From Chromatocurvus halotolerans (GTDB taxonomy: Bacteria > Pseudomonadota > Gammaproteobacteria > Pseudomonadales > Halieaceae), in the NCBI RefSeq assembly GCF_004340525.1, contig NZ_SLWX01000002.1, positions 248,001 to 312,000 on the forward strand: 64,000 nucleotides of DNA, written 5' to 3'. Each line of letters opens with the position of its first letter. The first letter of the stretch is position 1. Positions 1 through 9,074 of the stretch are shown here, one piece after another. The translations under genes were made by a program, and so were the position numbers. The notes under the pieces were generated by a model that saw only the letters and a list, made by a program, of their open reading frames with translations, searched no databases and was not told where the DNA came from.

Positions 1-36
1 GACACTGTGTTCTGCTCCCTGTCTGTGCTGCTACCG

Positions 37-1650
37 CTACGGGTTTTCTGTGCCTGCCGCGGACGCCGCGGTTTTTGCCCGGGGTTTCGCCTTGCTCCTG
101 GCTTTGGCTTTGGTTCTGGGGGTGGCACGGGTCTTCGGCGCTGCCTTCGCGCTTCTCTTTGTTCCGGAGGCTCCTGCTGCCTTCGTCGTGGTTTTCGCCG
201 TCGCCGCAGTGCCGGCCCGCCGCGTCGCTCGCTTCTTCGCCGCAGGCTGCGCGAGCCCCGCCACCTCTTCGAGCTCCTGCAGCGATTCCTCCAGGTGATC
301 GATGATGCGCTGAATCTGCGGCAGCGATCGGCGGCAGGCGACAACCCCGAAGTCGAGATGGTCGTGGTAGCTCACCAGCGTAATGTTCATGGCAAAGCCG
401 TCAAAGACAATGGATGCCGGGTAAATGCCGTCCAGGGTGGCGCCGTTCCAGTACAGCTTTTCCCGCGGTCCCGGTACATTCGAGACCACGGTGGAGAAGG
501 CCGGCAGACGCGAGGACAGCCCCAGAAGAAAAGTGACCAGCGCGGGCAGCTGTGTCAGCTGCATGAACAGGTTGGCCTCGGCGGGGCTGAGTTCACTCAA
601 CAGGTCCTTGCCGGCCTGCATGGAGCTCTGAATACGGCGCAGGCGCTTCTCCGGGTCGTGCACGTTGGTCGCCATATCCGCAGTGATGAAGCCCACGGCG
701 TTGGTGGACTCGAGGTCGCCCTCTGCACGCAGGGAAACCGGCGCCATGGCTTTCAACGAATGCAGGGGCAGTTCATCCCGGGACAGCAGGTAGCGTCGCA
801 GGGCTCCGGCACACATGGCAAGCACGACGTCATTGACGGTAGCGCCCATCACCTTGCCGACCCCACGCACGCGACTGAACGCGAAGGACTGGGCCACAAA
901 GCGTCGCGCACCGCAGACCTGTGTGTTGATAGAGGTCTTGGGAACATTGTGCCAGGGCACGGCCAGGTTGCCGCTGCGACCGAAAAAGGCGCCGCCAAAG
1001 CGTCGCATCGCGGTTACCAGGTTCACACCGGAATCGTACTGATGCTTCAGCGCTTCCAGTACATTTCTCAGCTCTCTCTGACGAGGTGGCGTTTTCGGGC
1101 GCTGGCTCTGCCCGAAGCGCAGCTGCTTGTAGCGCTCGTAGGCTTCCAGTGAATAGGGGGCGTAGCCCACGCGTGCCTCGGGGTCTGTTGTGCACATGCT
1201 GCGGGTGATGTGCATGGCGCCGACACCATCAATGGCGGCATGGTGAATCTTGTTGTAGACAGCGAACTGGCGGTTCTGCAGGCCTTCGATCAAGTGCAGC
1301 TCCCAGAGCGGGCGGGTCCGGTCGAGCAGCGTGGTGTGCAGACGCGAGGCCAGGGCAAAGAGTTCCCGGTAGCGACCGGGGGCGGGGAGTGCGCTGTGCC
1401 GGACGTGGTAGTCCATGTCCATGTTTTCGTCTTTTTCCCAGAACAGGCCGGTGCGTCCGGTAACGGGGTACTCGGCAAACGGTCGGCGGAATTCTTTCGT
1501 CGCCTGCAGCATCTCGCGCAGGTCCTCCAGAAAGCGGCGCTCATTGACCCCCTCGGGGAGAGTGAACAGGTTCACCCCGCCAACGTGCATGGGTGTTTCA
1601 CGTTTTTCCAGCATCAGAAAGCCGGCGCTGGTCAGGTCGATTCGACGCAT
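37..1650 (-). CDS. Wax ester synthase / diacylglycerol acyltransferase (WS/DGAT)
   Basis: This 537-residue protein is a bifunctional WS/DGAT acyltransferase, which joins acyl-CoA to a fatty alcohol or diacylglycerol to make storage wax esters or triacylglycerol at the inner membrane. The catalytic HHxxxDG motif is intact as HHAAIDG, with H136, H137 and D141. The N-terminus (MRRIDLTSAGFLMLE) and the later block ending VSNVPGP are typical of the family. Residues of about 470-537 form an extra tail rich in Ala, Lys, Arg and Thr, with about 20 basic and one acidic residue in 68; most relatives end near residue 460-470. The tail resembles histone H1 or phasin-like tails. The start is ATG. The gene is transcribed away from the diguanylate cyclase at 1801. 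The family assignment is firm; the natural substrate cannot be told from sequence. Confidence 0.93.
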   Translation of the reverse strand: MRRIDLTSAGFLMLEKRETPMHVGGVNLFTLPEGVNERRFLEDLREMLQATKEFRRPFAEYPVTGRTGLFWEKDENMDMDYHVRHSALPAPGRYRELFALASRLHTTLLDRTRPLWELHLIEGLQNRQFAVYNKIHHAAIDGVGAMHITRSMCTTDPEARVGYAPYSLEAYERYKQLRFGQSQRPKTPPRQRELRNVLEALKHQYDSGVNLVTAMRRFGGAFFGRSGNLAVPWHNVPKTSINTQVCGARRFVAQSFAFSRVRGVGKVMGATVNDVVLAMCAGALRRYLLSRDELPLHSLKAMAPVSLRAEGDLESTNAVGFITADMATNVHDPEKRLRRIQSSMQAGKDLLSELSPAEANLFMQLTQLPALVTFLLGLSSRLPAFSTVVSNVPGPREKLYWNGATLDGIYPASIVFDGFAMNITLVSYHDHLDFGVVACRRSLPQIQRIIDHLEESLQELEEVAGLAQPAAKKRATRRAGTAATAKTTTKAAGASGTKRSAKAAPKTRATPRTKAKARSKAKPRAKTAASAAGTENP

Positions 1651-1800
1651 TTGCAGTCTCCAAACAGAGCATTGTTATAACGGGCAGTGTAGCGCAGGCC
1701 AGTCACGTATGGTGGCTGTCTGGCAATTTTAACCGCCGGATATTCTGGCCGGCTTCTCCTGTCTGCGTGACGGACTTGGCCACAGGCCGCGGGCGCGGTA

Positions 1801-3921
1801 ATGTACGGAGCTCTACAAGACTTGGAACACCGCGTGCGTTGTGTCATTGCAAGCAAAATCCATCCTCGTGGTGACTCCAGTGCGCACCGTGCCCGGTATT
1901 CGGCCACGACGCCACGCATCACCGGTTATCTGATCGCGGTGGTTTTTTTCGTGCTTCACCCGCTTCCTCTCGTCGTGGCCCAGACAGAGGCGTCCGCAGT
2001 CACGCAGGGCCCCCTTCAGGCGGCGTGGTCGGGTCTGCTGGCAGAGCACACAGCATTGGTCGCCGTCCTGGCTCTCCTGTTGCTGGCGCTAATTGCAGGC
2101 GTGGCCTGGTTCATGACCACCAGCCTTCGTCTGGCGGCGGCGAACGCAAGGCTGCAATCCATTATCGACGCCTCTGACATGGGCACATGGGAATGGCATG
2201 TGCCCAGTGGCCGCATTCGCGTGGATGAGCGCTGGGCCTCGATGGTGGGCTATGAAAGCGATGATATCGAACGCGATATCGGTGCCTGGAACCGGCTTCT
2301 CCACCCCGATGACGTCAAGCGTTTCGACGAGGCCTTCCAGCGGCACATCAACGGCCACGATGATCGTTACCAGGTTGAAGTGCGTCTGTTGCACAGGGAC
2401 GGTCACTGGGTCTGGATTCATGATGTGGGTCAGGTTGTGGAGTGGGGTCGCGATGGTCAGCCGCTGTTGATGCGCGGCACTCACACCGATATCACGCGTG
2501 AAAAAGCCCGCAGTGATCAGATCAACTTTATCGCCCGGCGCGACAGAGTGTTGCTGCTATTGGCCAATTTAAGGGAAAGCCGGTCCGAGCATGATTTTGC
2601 ACAGGCGGCACTGCAGCGACTTGAGGACCTTACCGGCAGCTGTGTGTCCTTTTTGCATTTCGTCAATGAAGACATCAGGGAAGTCGAACTCATTGCCTGG
2701 TCCCGACGGACGAAAGAGCGCTACTGCAACGTCGTTGACTTTGCCTCCCACTACCGGCTGTCCGAAGCCGGCATCTGGGCTGATGGCGTGCGCACCCGAA
2801 GTCCGGTGGTCGTGAATGACTATGCGCAGGCAGAGAAGCGCAAGGGGCTCCCCGAGGGACACTCGGACATGCTGCGCTTTGTCTCGGTTCCGCTGACGGA
2901 TTTTGGTGCCGTGGTCATGCTGATTGGTGTCGGCAACAAGCCGGAGGACTACGTTGATCGGGATGTCGAGACCGTCCAGCTTTTCGCCAACGAAATCTGG
3001 CGCCTGATTCAGCGTGGACGCAACCAGGCGAGCCTGAAGCAGGCGAGCATGGTATTCGACTACGCGCGGGAGGGCATTATTGTCACCGATGCCGAGAATC
3101 GGATCATGGATGTGAACCCCGCGTTCGAGCGCATATCCGGCTATACGAAGAGCGAAGTGCTCGGCGCCGATCCGCGTCTGTTCCGCTCAGGTCGGCAGGG
3201 ACCCTCGTTCTATCGCGAGATGTGGGAGAACATACAGCGTGATGGTGTATGGGAGGGCGAGATCTGGAACCGCCGCAAGAACGGGGATGTGTATCCGCAG
3301 CATCTCAACCTCACCGTTATTCGCGACAGCGCCGGAAATATCGTCAATCATATTGCCCTTTTTTCCGATATTTCCCTGCAGAAGAAGCAGCAGGATGAGC
3401 TGCAGCGACTGGTCCATTACGATCCTCTGACGGGGTTGCCGAATCGGGTTCTGTGTATTGATCGACTGCAGCAGGCCATGGCGCAGGTTACCCGGCACCG
3501 TCGAAAGCTGGCCGTCGCCTTCATGGATCTCGACGGTTTCAAGGAGGTGAATGATGCCCATGGTCATGACATGGGAGATGAGGTGCTGATTGAAATCGCC
3601 GGACGCCTCAAGGCGGAGTTGCGTGCCGAGGATACAATAGCGCGCCTCGGCGGTGATGAGTTCGTGGCGATTTTTTCTGACTTCGACCACCTCGCCGTGG
3701 TTGAGCCACTTTTCGACCGGCTGCTCATTGCCGCTTCCACCCCGCTGGTCATCAGAGGCGTCACGGTTCAGGTCTCAGTGAGTATCGGTGTTTCCCTGTA
3801 CCCGCGTGACAGCAATCACGAGCTGCAGCCGGAGCAGCTTGTGCGCGAGGCGGACCAGGCGATGTATCGCGCCAAGAATTCGGGCAAGAACCAGCTCGCA
3901 TTTTTTGGCGATCCCGAATGA
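1801..3921 (+). CDS. Membrane diguanylate cyclase, PAS-GAF-PAS-GGDEF
   Basis: The protein makes the second messenger cyclic di-GMP from two GTP. Two hydrophobic segments (about residues 41-60 and 82-104) anchor it in the inner membrane. They are followed by a PAS domain (about 112-228, with the WxWI/DITREK ending), a GAF domain (about 243-400), a second PAS domain (about 412-535) and a GGDEF domain (about 537-702). The active-site loop GGDEF is intact at 617-621, and the RxxD inhibitory site sits five residues before it (RAED, 608-611), so product inhibition is expected. There is no EAL domain. Its stop overlaps the start of the ECF sigma gene by 4 nt (ATGA), so the two are probably translationally coupled. 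The N-terminal start is uncertain: ATG at 1801 is the first, and GTG at 1834 is an alternative. Confidence 0.9.
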   Translation: MYGALQDLEHRVRCVIASKIHPRGDSSAHRARYSATTPRITGYLIAVVFFVLHPLPLVVAQTEASAVTQGPLQAAWSGLLAEHTALVAVLALLLLALIAGVAWFMTTSLRLAAANARLQSIIDASDMGTWEWHVPSGRIRVDERWASMVGYESDDIERDIGAWNRLLHPDDVKRFDEAFQRHINGHDDRYQVEVRLLHRDGHWVWIHDVGQVVEWGRDGQPLLMRGTHTDITREKARSDQINFIARRDRVLLLLANLRESRSEHDFAQAALQRLEDLTGSCVSFLHFVNEDIREVELIAWSRRTKERYCNVVDFASHYRLSEAGIWADGVRTRSPVVVNDYAQAEKRKGLPEGHSDMLRFVSVPLTDFGAVVMLIGVGNKPEDYVDRDVETVQLFANEIWRLIQRGRNQASLKQASMVFDYAREGIIVTDAENRIMDVNPAFERISGYTKSEVLGADPRLFRSGRQGPSFYREMWENIQRDGVWEGEIWNRRKNGDVYPQHLNLTVIRDSAGNIVNHIALFSDISLQKKQQDELQRLVHYDPLTGLPNRVLCIDRLQQAMAQVTRHRRKLAVAFMDLDGFKEVNDAHGHDMGDEVLIEIAGRLKAELRAEDTIARLGGDEFVAIFSDFDHLAVVEPLFDRLLIAASTPLVIRGVTVQVSVSIGVSLYPRDSNHELQPEQLVREADQAMYRAKNSGKNQLAFFGDPE

Positions 3922-4508
3922 GCGACAAGCATCCCGTCACCGCGCTTCTGCAGGCCTGGCGCGTGGGAGAGGAGAGCGCACTTGAGCAGCTCACGCCTCT
4001 GGTTTACGAGGAGCTCCGCAAGCGGGCAGGCTATCTGTTCAGCGGTGAGTCGGCTGGCCACACGCTGCAGCCAACGGCGCTGGTAAATGAGCTGTATGGA
4101 CGCCTCGTGGATGTTGAGGTCGACTGGCAGGATCGCGCGCACTTCTATGCGCTGTGCTCGAGAATCATGCGTCATATTCTCGTCGATCACGCCAAGGCCG
4201 GGAGAGCGACAAAGCGGGGCGGCAACATGCTGATAGTTTCCCTCGATGAGACCGGTATTGTCGAAAATGCCAGCGAAGCGCAGCATCGCCAGACCGAGAC
4301 GGAAGACCTGATCAGCCTTGACCAGGCCTTGCAGCAGTTGGCAACGCTGGACAAACGCAAGGCAGAGCTGGTGGAAATGCAGGTCTTCGGCGGACTGAGC
4401 TTTCGTGAGATGGGGGTGGTGACCGGTCTTTCCGAGAGCACGCTCGATCGGGACCTGCGCTTCGCGCGCGCCTGGCTGAGATCCCGGCTTGCGACGCCGT
4501 CAGTCTGA
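3918..4508 (+). CDS. ECF-type RNA polymerase sigma factor (ECF43-like / TIGR02999 type)
   Basis: This 196-residue protein has sigma70 region 2 (about residues 20-90, including RIMRHILVDHAKAGRATKR) and region 4 (about 125-190, with FGGLSFREMGVVTGLSESTL as the recognition helix-turn-helix). It should direct RNA polymerase to a dedicated promoter set. The region 2.2 segment reads HTLQPTALVNELYGRL. Where most ECF factors carry an acidic DAED-like core-binding patch, this one has QPTA with a threonine at 53. That is the pattern of sigma factors activated by phosphorylation by a cognate kinase, as described for EcfP/PknT of Vibrio parahaemolyticus. No anti-sigma gene is adjacent. The kinase gene follows 3 nt downstream and the diguanylate cyclase gene overlaps upstream, so the three form an operon. 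The sigma identity is firm; the activation mode is inferred. Confidence 0.93.
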   Translation: MSDKHPVTALLQAWRVGEESALEQLTPLVYEELRKRAGYLFSGESAGHTLQPTALVNELYGRLVDVEVDWQDRAHFYALCSRIMRHILVDHAKAGRATKRGGNMLIVSLDETGIVENASEAQHRQTETEDLISLDQALQQLATLDKRKAELVEMQVFGGLSFREMGVVTGLSESTLDRDLRFARAWLRSRLATPSV

Positions 4509-4511
4509 TCG

Positions 4512-7154
4512 ATGAGTCACGCCTCTGACAGCAGTAGCTGGGGTGAGGTGGAAGCGCTGTTCCATGCGGCGCTGGAGCTGCCGGCGGATGAGCGCACAGC
4601 CTTTGTCGAGCAGTCCTGCAGCACATCGCCGGACATCCGTGATCAGGTGCTGTTACTGCTCCGACACGATGCGCAGGCCTCAGGTTTCACGCGGATTGTC
4701 GGCGACGCAGCGTGTCACCTCGCCGTGCCGCCCGCAAGGGACGGCAGCGTGGTCGGCGCCTACCGGCTGCTGACCCGCATCGGAGAGGGTGGCATGGGCG
4801 TTGTGTACAGCGCCGAGCGTGCCGACAACCTGTATGTCAAGCGCGTCGCGATAAAGCTGGTCAACACCGCGCTGGTGAGCGACGAATTGCGCCAGCGTTT
4901 CATGAGCGAGCGACAGATACTCGCGGCCCTGGAGCATGCCAACATCGCCCGACTCCTCGATGGCGGCTCCACCGATGATGGCAGTCCCTACCTGGTCATG
5001 GAGTATGTGCAGGGCTTGCCGCTGGATGAGTACTGCGACAGACGGGCGCTGGGGGTTCGCGAGCGGCTCGAGCTGTTTGTGAAAATCTGCGGCGCGGTCC
5101 ATTACGCTCATCAGCAGCTGGTTATTCACTGCGATCTTAAAATGTCCAATATCCTGGTGGCGGATGACGGCGAACCGCGACTGGTGGATTTCGGGGTATC
5201 GAGGCTGCTGAGCAATGCCGGTGGCGAGGAAGCCGCGTCAGAGGGCAGTCGTCCCCGGCGATTGACGCTGCGCTACGCCAGTCCCGAGCAGGTGCGCGGT
5301 GATGTGCCGAGAACCGCGACGGATGGCTATGTCCTGGGCGTGATTCTGTACGAACTTCTGACGGGAATGTGGCCGCACGACGTCGCTGCAGACGACCAGG
5401 CGGCGGTCATGCAGGCAATTCTCGAGCAGATACCCCGGCTGCCCAGCCGGGTAGCGACGCCTGTCCGCGCGCGGCAGTTGCGCGGGGATCTGGACAGTAT
5501 TCTCATGAAGTCTCTGCAGAAGGAAACCACAGATCGCTATGAGTCAGTGGCGCGCTTCTCGGAAGATGTCACCGACTATCTTGCGCTGCGCCCGGTCATG
5601 GCGAGGGCGGGCAACTGGCACTATCGCCTGCGGAAGCTGGTTCGCCGCAATCGTGTTGCCAGCATGGCGACCACTGTGCTCCTGTTGTCGGCCTTGGCGT
5701 TTACCGCGACGCTGGCGGAGCGCAATCGGCAGGTTGCCGCTCAGCGGGATGTCGCGGCCTTCGAGCGCGACAAGGCCCAGGCGGTGACTGGGTTCCTCGC
5801 CGACATGTTCGCGCAGGCAACTCCGGATGTGGCTCAGGGCCGCGACATCACGGTGCGCGCCGTTCTCGATTCGGCCGGCGAGTCGCTGACCGACTCTCTG
5901 GATAATTCCTTTGCGGACAACCCGCTGGTAGCGGCGACGATCCGCCGCACCATCGCTGATGTCTATCTGTCTCTGGGCCTGCTCGATACCGCCGAACCGC
6001 ACATTGAGTTTGCCCTGGCCACACTGCGCCGCGAGGGACAGACTGAGACGGAAGATTACGTGCGGGCGTTGGCGGCCAAAGACATCCTGCTCGGGCTGCG
6101 TTTCGAGCACGAGCAGGCGAAAGCCGTGTCCGAGGAATCCTTTGCAATCAGTTCCCGTGTGCTGGGTGACAATCACCCGCTAACCATCGCCGCCCTCAAC
6201 TCCCTTGGCGTCAAGCACCACATGACGGGCAATCTGACGCTGGCCATGACGATATTCGAGGAAATCTATCGTCGACAGGTCGCCAGGCTGGGTGAACGGC
6301 ATCCGTTAACCATCCGGGCGCTGCGCTCGGTCGGTATCATCCATCACTGGCTGGGTCACTATACAAGGGCGGAGCAACATTATCGGGATTGTGTGGCGCT
6401 GGCTAGGGACGTGATGGGCGAGAGGCATTCCCTGACGCTGGGATGCCTGAGCAACCTGGGGTCTGTTCTGGAGACCACGGGTCGGTATGTGGAAGCGGAG
6501 CCGATTATCCGACAGCACCTGGCGCAGGCTCGCGATGTGCTGGGGGATGATCACCCCGAGACACTGCGCTCGATGCATAATCTCGCGGATGTGTACCGCG
6601 GTCTGGGTCGCATCGCAGAAGCGGGGGATCTGTTCCAGAAGACGCTGGAACGGCGCCGCGAGGCGCTGGGGGATGCCCATGTTGAAACGCTGCAGACACA
6701 GATGAAGCTGGCGCGACTGTTCCGCCAGATCGGTGACCATGATCGTGCCTTGCCGCTGATGAAGGACACACTGACCCGGCAGCGCGATACCCTCGGGGAA
6801 ACGCATCCGACAACCCTGATAGCGGCGCAGGAAATGGCGGATCTGCTGCTGGCACGTGATGAGCACGAGGCCGCGGGTGCACTCTACCTGTCTATCCTGT
6901 CAGCCAGAGAGTCGGCTTTGGACTATGAGCATCCAGACTCTATTGCAACGCTGGCTGGCCTTGCCGAGGTCCGCCTGGTGCAGGGGAACCTCGCTGGCTA
7001 TGAGCAACTCATGCGCCGGGCGATAACGCTTGCCGATAGCCATCCGCGGGTCAGCGTTCCAGACTTTGCTGAAAGCCGGCAGGCATTCCTGCGGTTCAGT
7101 GACGCGGTGAGTGCGTCGATGCCCGACATGAGAGCGTCTGCCGAAACGCATTAG
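4512..7154 (+). CDS. Transmembrane serine/threonine protein kinase with C-terminal TPR repeats
   Basis: This is an 880-residue PknB-like kinase. The kinase domain (about 83-350) has a glycine loop (IGEGGMGVVY), a VAIK lysine, a catalytic loop HCDLKMSN (H206, D208, K210) and a DFG triad at 226-228. HCD replaces the usual HRD, so it is a non-RD kinase that may not need activation-loop phosphorylation. One membrane helix (about 384-404) is followed by a coiled region and then about six 42-residue kinesin-light-chain-like TPR repeats (about 530-830), recognisable by recurring LGxxHPxTL blocks. The kinase therefore lies in the cytoplasm and the TPR part probably in the periplasm, as sensor or scaffold. 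It begins 3 nt after the sigma gene, its likely substrate. Its TAG stop shares bases with the TAA stop of the convergent gene at 7151-7153. Confidence 0.93.
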   Translation: MSHASDSSSWGEVEALFHAALELPADERTAFVEQSCSTSPDIRDQVLLLLRHDAQASGFTRIVGDAACHLAVPPARDGSVVGAYRLLTRIGEGGMGVVYSAERADNLYVKRVAIKLVNTALVSDELRQRFMSERQILAALEHANIARLLDGGSTDDGSPYLVMEYVQGLPLDEYCDRRALGVRERLELFVKICGAVHYAHQQLVIHCDLKMSNILVADDGEPRLVDFGVSRLLSNAGGEEAASEGSRPRRLTLRYASPEQVRGDVPRTATDGYVLGVILYELLTGMWPHDVAADDQAAVMQAILEQIPRLPSRVATPVRARQLRGDLDSILMKSLQKETTDRYESVARFSEDVTDYLALRPVMARAGNWHYRLRKLVRRNRVASMATTVLLLSALAFTATLAERNRQVAAQRDVAAFERDKAQAVTGFLADMFAQATPDVAQGRDITVRAVLDSAGESLTDSLDNSFADNPLVAATIRRTIADVYLSLGLLDTAEPHIEFALATLRREGQTETEDYVRALAAKDILLGLRFEHEQAKAVSEESFAISSRVLGDNHPLTIAALNSLGVKHHMTGNLTLAMTIFEEIYRRQVARLGERHPLTIRALRSVGIIHHWLGHYTRAEQHYRDCVALARDVMGERHSLTLGCLSNLGSVLETTGRYVEAEPIIRQHLAQARDVLGDDHPETLRSMHNLADVYRGLGRIAEAGDLFQKTLERRREALGDAHVETLQTQMKLARLFRQIGDHDRALPLMKDTLTRQRDTLGETHPTTLIAAQEMADLLLARDEHEAAGALYLSILSARESALDYEHPDSIATLAGLAEVRLVQGNLAGYEQLMRRAITLADSHPRVSVPDFAESRQAFLRFSDAVSASMPDMRASAETH

Positions 7155-8980
7155 GCTGTCGGTAACGAACTATGGCTGTCACTTGACGCGTGGCGGAAGG
7201 CAACCCCGTCCTGTTTGGCCCGGTACATGGCTCGGTCAGCCGCTCGTTGCAGGTCCTCGATCGTCTCACCGTCCTCGGGGAAGCGGGCGGCACCGATACT
7301 CGCCGAGATTGCCAGTGCGCAGTCCCGGTAGTAGAGAGGCTGGGTGAGTGCTTCCGATAGCCGGCCCAGCAATGTGTCCAGTCGACCTGGATCAGGTCGA
7401 TCCGCCAGCAATATGATGAATTCATCGCCGCCTGTTCGCGCGATGATGTCCGAGCCCCGAAGGTGCACTTCCAGCCGCCTCGCGGTTTCGACAAGGGCAA
7501 GGTCGCCGGCTTCATGTCCATAATCGTCATTGATTGCCTTGAAGCGGTCGAGATCGATCAGCAGCAGCGCACTCTTCTGCGGTGCTTTCAGCAATCGCTC
7601 CGCCGCATGCGCGAGACCGTTGCGGTTGGCGACGCCGGTCAGTGGGTCGGTCGAGGCCGCCAGCGCGAGGTGTGTCGCGCGCAGGTCGAGCGCTGCCTTC
7701 TCGGACTGCACCCGATTGATGCGGGCGCTGAGCGCCATGGCAAACACGACCATCTCCGCGGATACGCCTAGCTGCAGCGCGTTGGCGAGCAGGAAGGGCG
7801 ACACGATGATTCCCCAGTTGATGGATACCACCAGTACAGCCGCGAGAAAAAGCGTGCCCTGTGCGCCCAGGTACCATAGGGCTCCGGGTGAACCTTTGCG
7901 CCAGAGCAGGAAAGCGATGGCAGACATGAGCAGCGCACCGCTGAATGCCATTATCTCGGTGAGTGTCTGCGCAAGCTCTCTATAGCCCGAGAGTCCGACT
8001 GCCAGTACGGCAATGGCGCAGAACACCACGCCCAGCACGATACGATCGGCAATCCGCATTGTCTCCCTGAGCGACAGGAAGGTGCGGGCAAAAAGTGCCG
8101 AGAAAAGCACCCATAGGCCGGGAGCGAAGGTGTAACTGTGCCGTATCAGCCAGGGGTTATCGGGCCAGAGATAGTGCGCTGCGTGGCCATTGTAGGTTGA
8201 GAGGGTGAGGAGGGCAGACGCACAGGTGAGGACGTAAAGCAGGTAGGCACGGCTGCGGAACGCGCCCGCGAGGACCAGGTTGTACAGCAGAAGAGTGATG
8301 AGAATGCCGTAGCAGATACCGTCAAAGATCGTCTTGTGTTTACGCTCTGCCAGATAGTCCGCAGGTCGCCACAGCTCCGGCTCTATGCTGAGACGAATGC
8401 TGGAGTCGAGCCGGAGAAAAACCGTATAGATGCCGGGCTTCACCAGGCTTATGGGAAATATCAGTCGTTCATTACCCAGGGGGCGGCTGGCAAAAGGCTG
8501 ATCCAGACCGGAGCGAACGGGGGCTGCCTGTGGCCGGCCACCGACATCGAACGGACCGAGGAAAAGTGCACTTTCCACGGCGGTTGTGGGCAAGGTGAGC
8601 AGCCAGTCACCGCTCTGATTGTCTGCGAGTCTGAGGCGCAGGCGTAGCCAGACGGGCTGCCCCGCGCCGACTTCCAGAGGGGTAACTCCTCGCTGCCAAT
8701 CGGCACTCCTGGGTGGAAGCTGCGCCGCCGCTGTGCTTTTCGCAGGGTCTTCCCGCCAGCTGTCAAGGTGAGCCGCGAGGCGTATGGGCGAGGCTGATGT
8801 CGCCAGATCGACGGGGCTCGACGTTGCGCCATGGGATAAGTCTGAGGTGCAAAGGAAAGTCACCAGCGCGACGCAGCAGAGCAGCTTGCGGGCGATGGCG
8901 CCTGCCGTGAAGCGTCCCCGGACCCGCGGAATGCCGGCTGGCGCGGCGGGACGGCTAGTGACATCGGGGCGGTTCAACAT
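7151..8980 (-). CDS. Diguanylate cyclase with 7TMR-DISM sensor module
   Basis: The protein has a signal-like N-terminus and a periplasmic 7TMR-DISM extracellular domain (about residues 50-190, with PVWLRLRL and WLLTLP strands). Seven membrane helices of the 7TMR-DISM type follow (about 210-415), then a coiled linker and a GGDEF domain (about 445-600). The catalytic GGDEF is intact at 517-521 and the RxxD inhibitory site (RGSD) at 508-511, so it should be an active, feedback-inhibited cyclase that senses a periplasmic ligand. The ATG at 8980 is preferred; an upstream in-frame TTG at 9037 would add 19 residues. It lies 94 nt downstream of the haem protein gene (37 nt if the TTG is used) on the same strand, which suggests co-transcription. 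The stop overlaps the convergent kinase stop. Confidence 0.9.
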   Translation of the reverse strand: MLNRPDVTSRPAAPAGIPRVRGRFTAGAIARKLLCCVALVTFLCTSDLSHGATSSPVDLATSASPIRLAAHLDSWREDPAKSTAAAQLPPRSADWQRGVTPLEVGAGQPVWLRLRLRLADNQSGDWLLTLPTTAVESALFLGPFDVGGRPQAAPVRSGLDQPFASRPLGNERLIFPISLVKPGIYTVFLRLDSSIRLSIEPELWRPADYLAERKHKTIFDGICYGILITLLLYNLVLAGAFRSRAYLLYVLTCASALLTLSTYNGHAAHYLWPDNPWLIRHSYTFAPGLWVLFSALFARTFLSLRETMRIADRIVLGVVFCAIAVLAVGLSGYRELAQTLTEIMAFSGALLMSAIAFLLWRKGSPGALWYLGAQGTLFLAAVLVVSINWGIIVSPFLLANALQLGVSAEMVVFAMALSARINRVQSEKAALDLRATHLALAASTDPLTGVANRNGLAHAAERLLKAPQKSALLLIDLDRFKAINDDYGHEAGDLALVETARRLEVHLRGSDIIARTGGDEFIILLADRPDPGRLDTLLGRLSEALTQPLYYRDCALAISASIGAARFPEDGETIEDLQRAADRAMYRAKQDGVAFRHASSDSHSSLPTA

Positions 8981-9074
8981 CGGACTGCGGCACGGTAGGA
9001 AAGGCGCTACAGTACGATGATGCGTCCCGGGTGGCAATGATTACACAGGCCGACGCCGGGGGTGGCGAGCCGTA

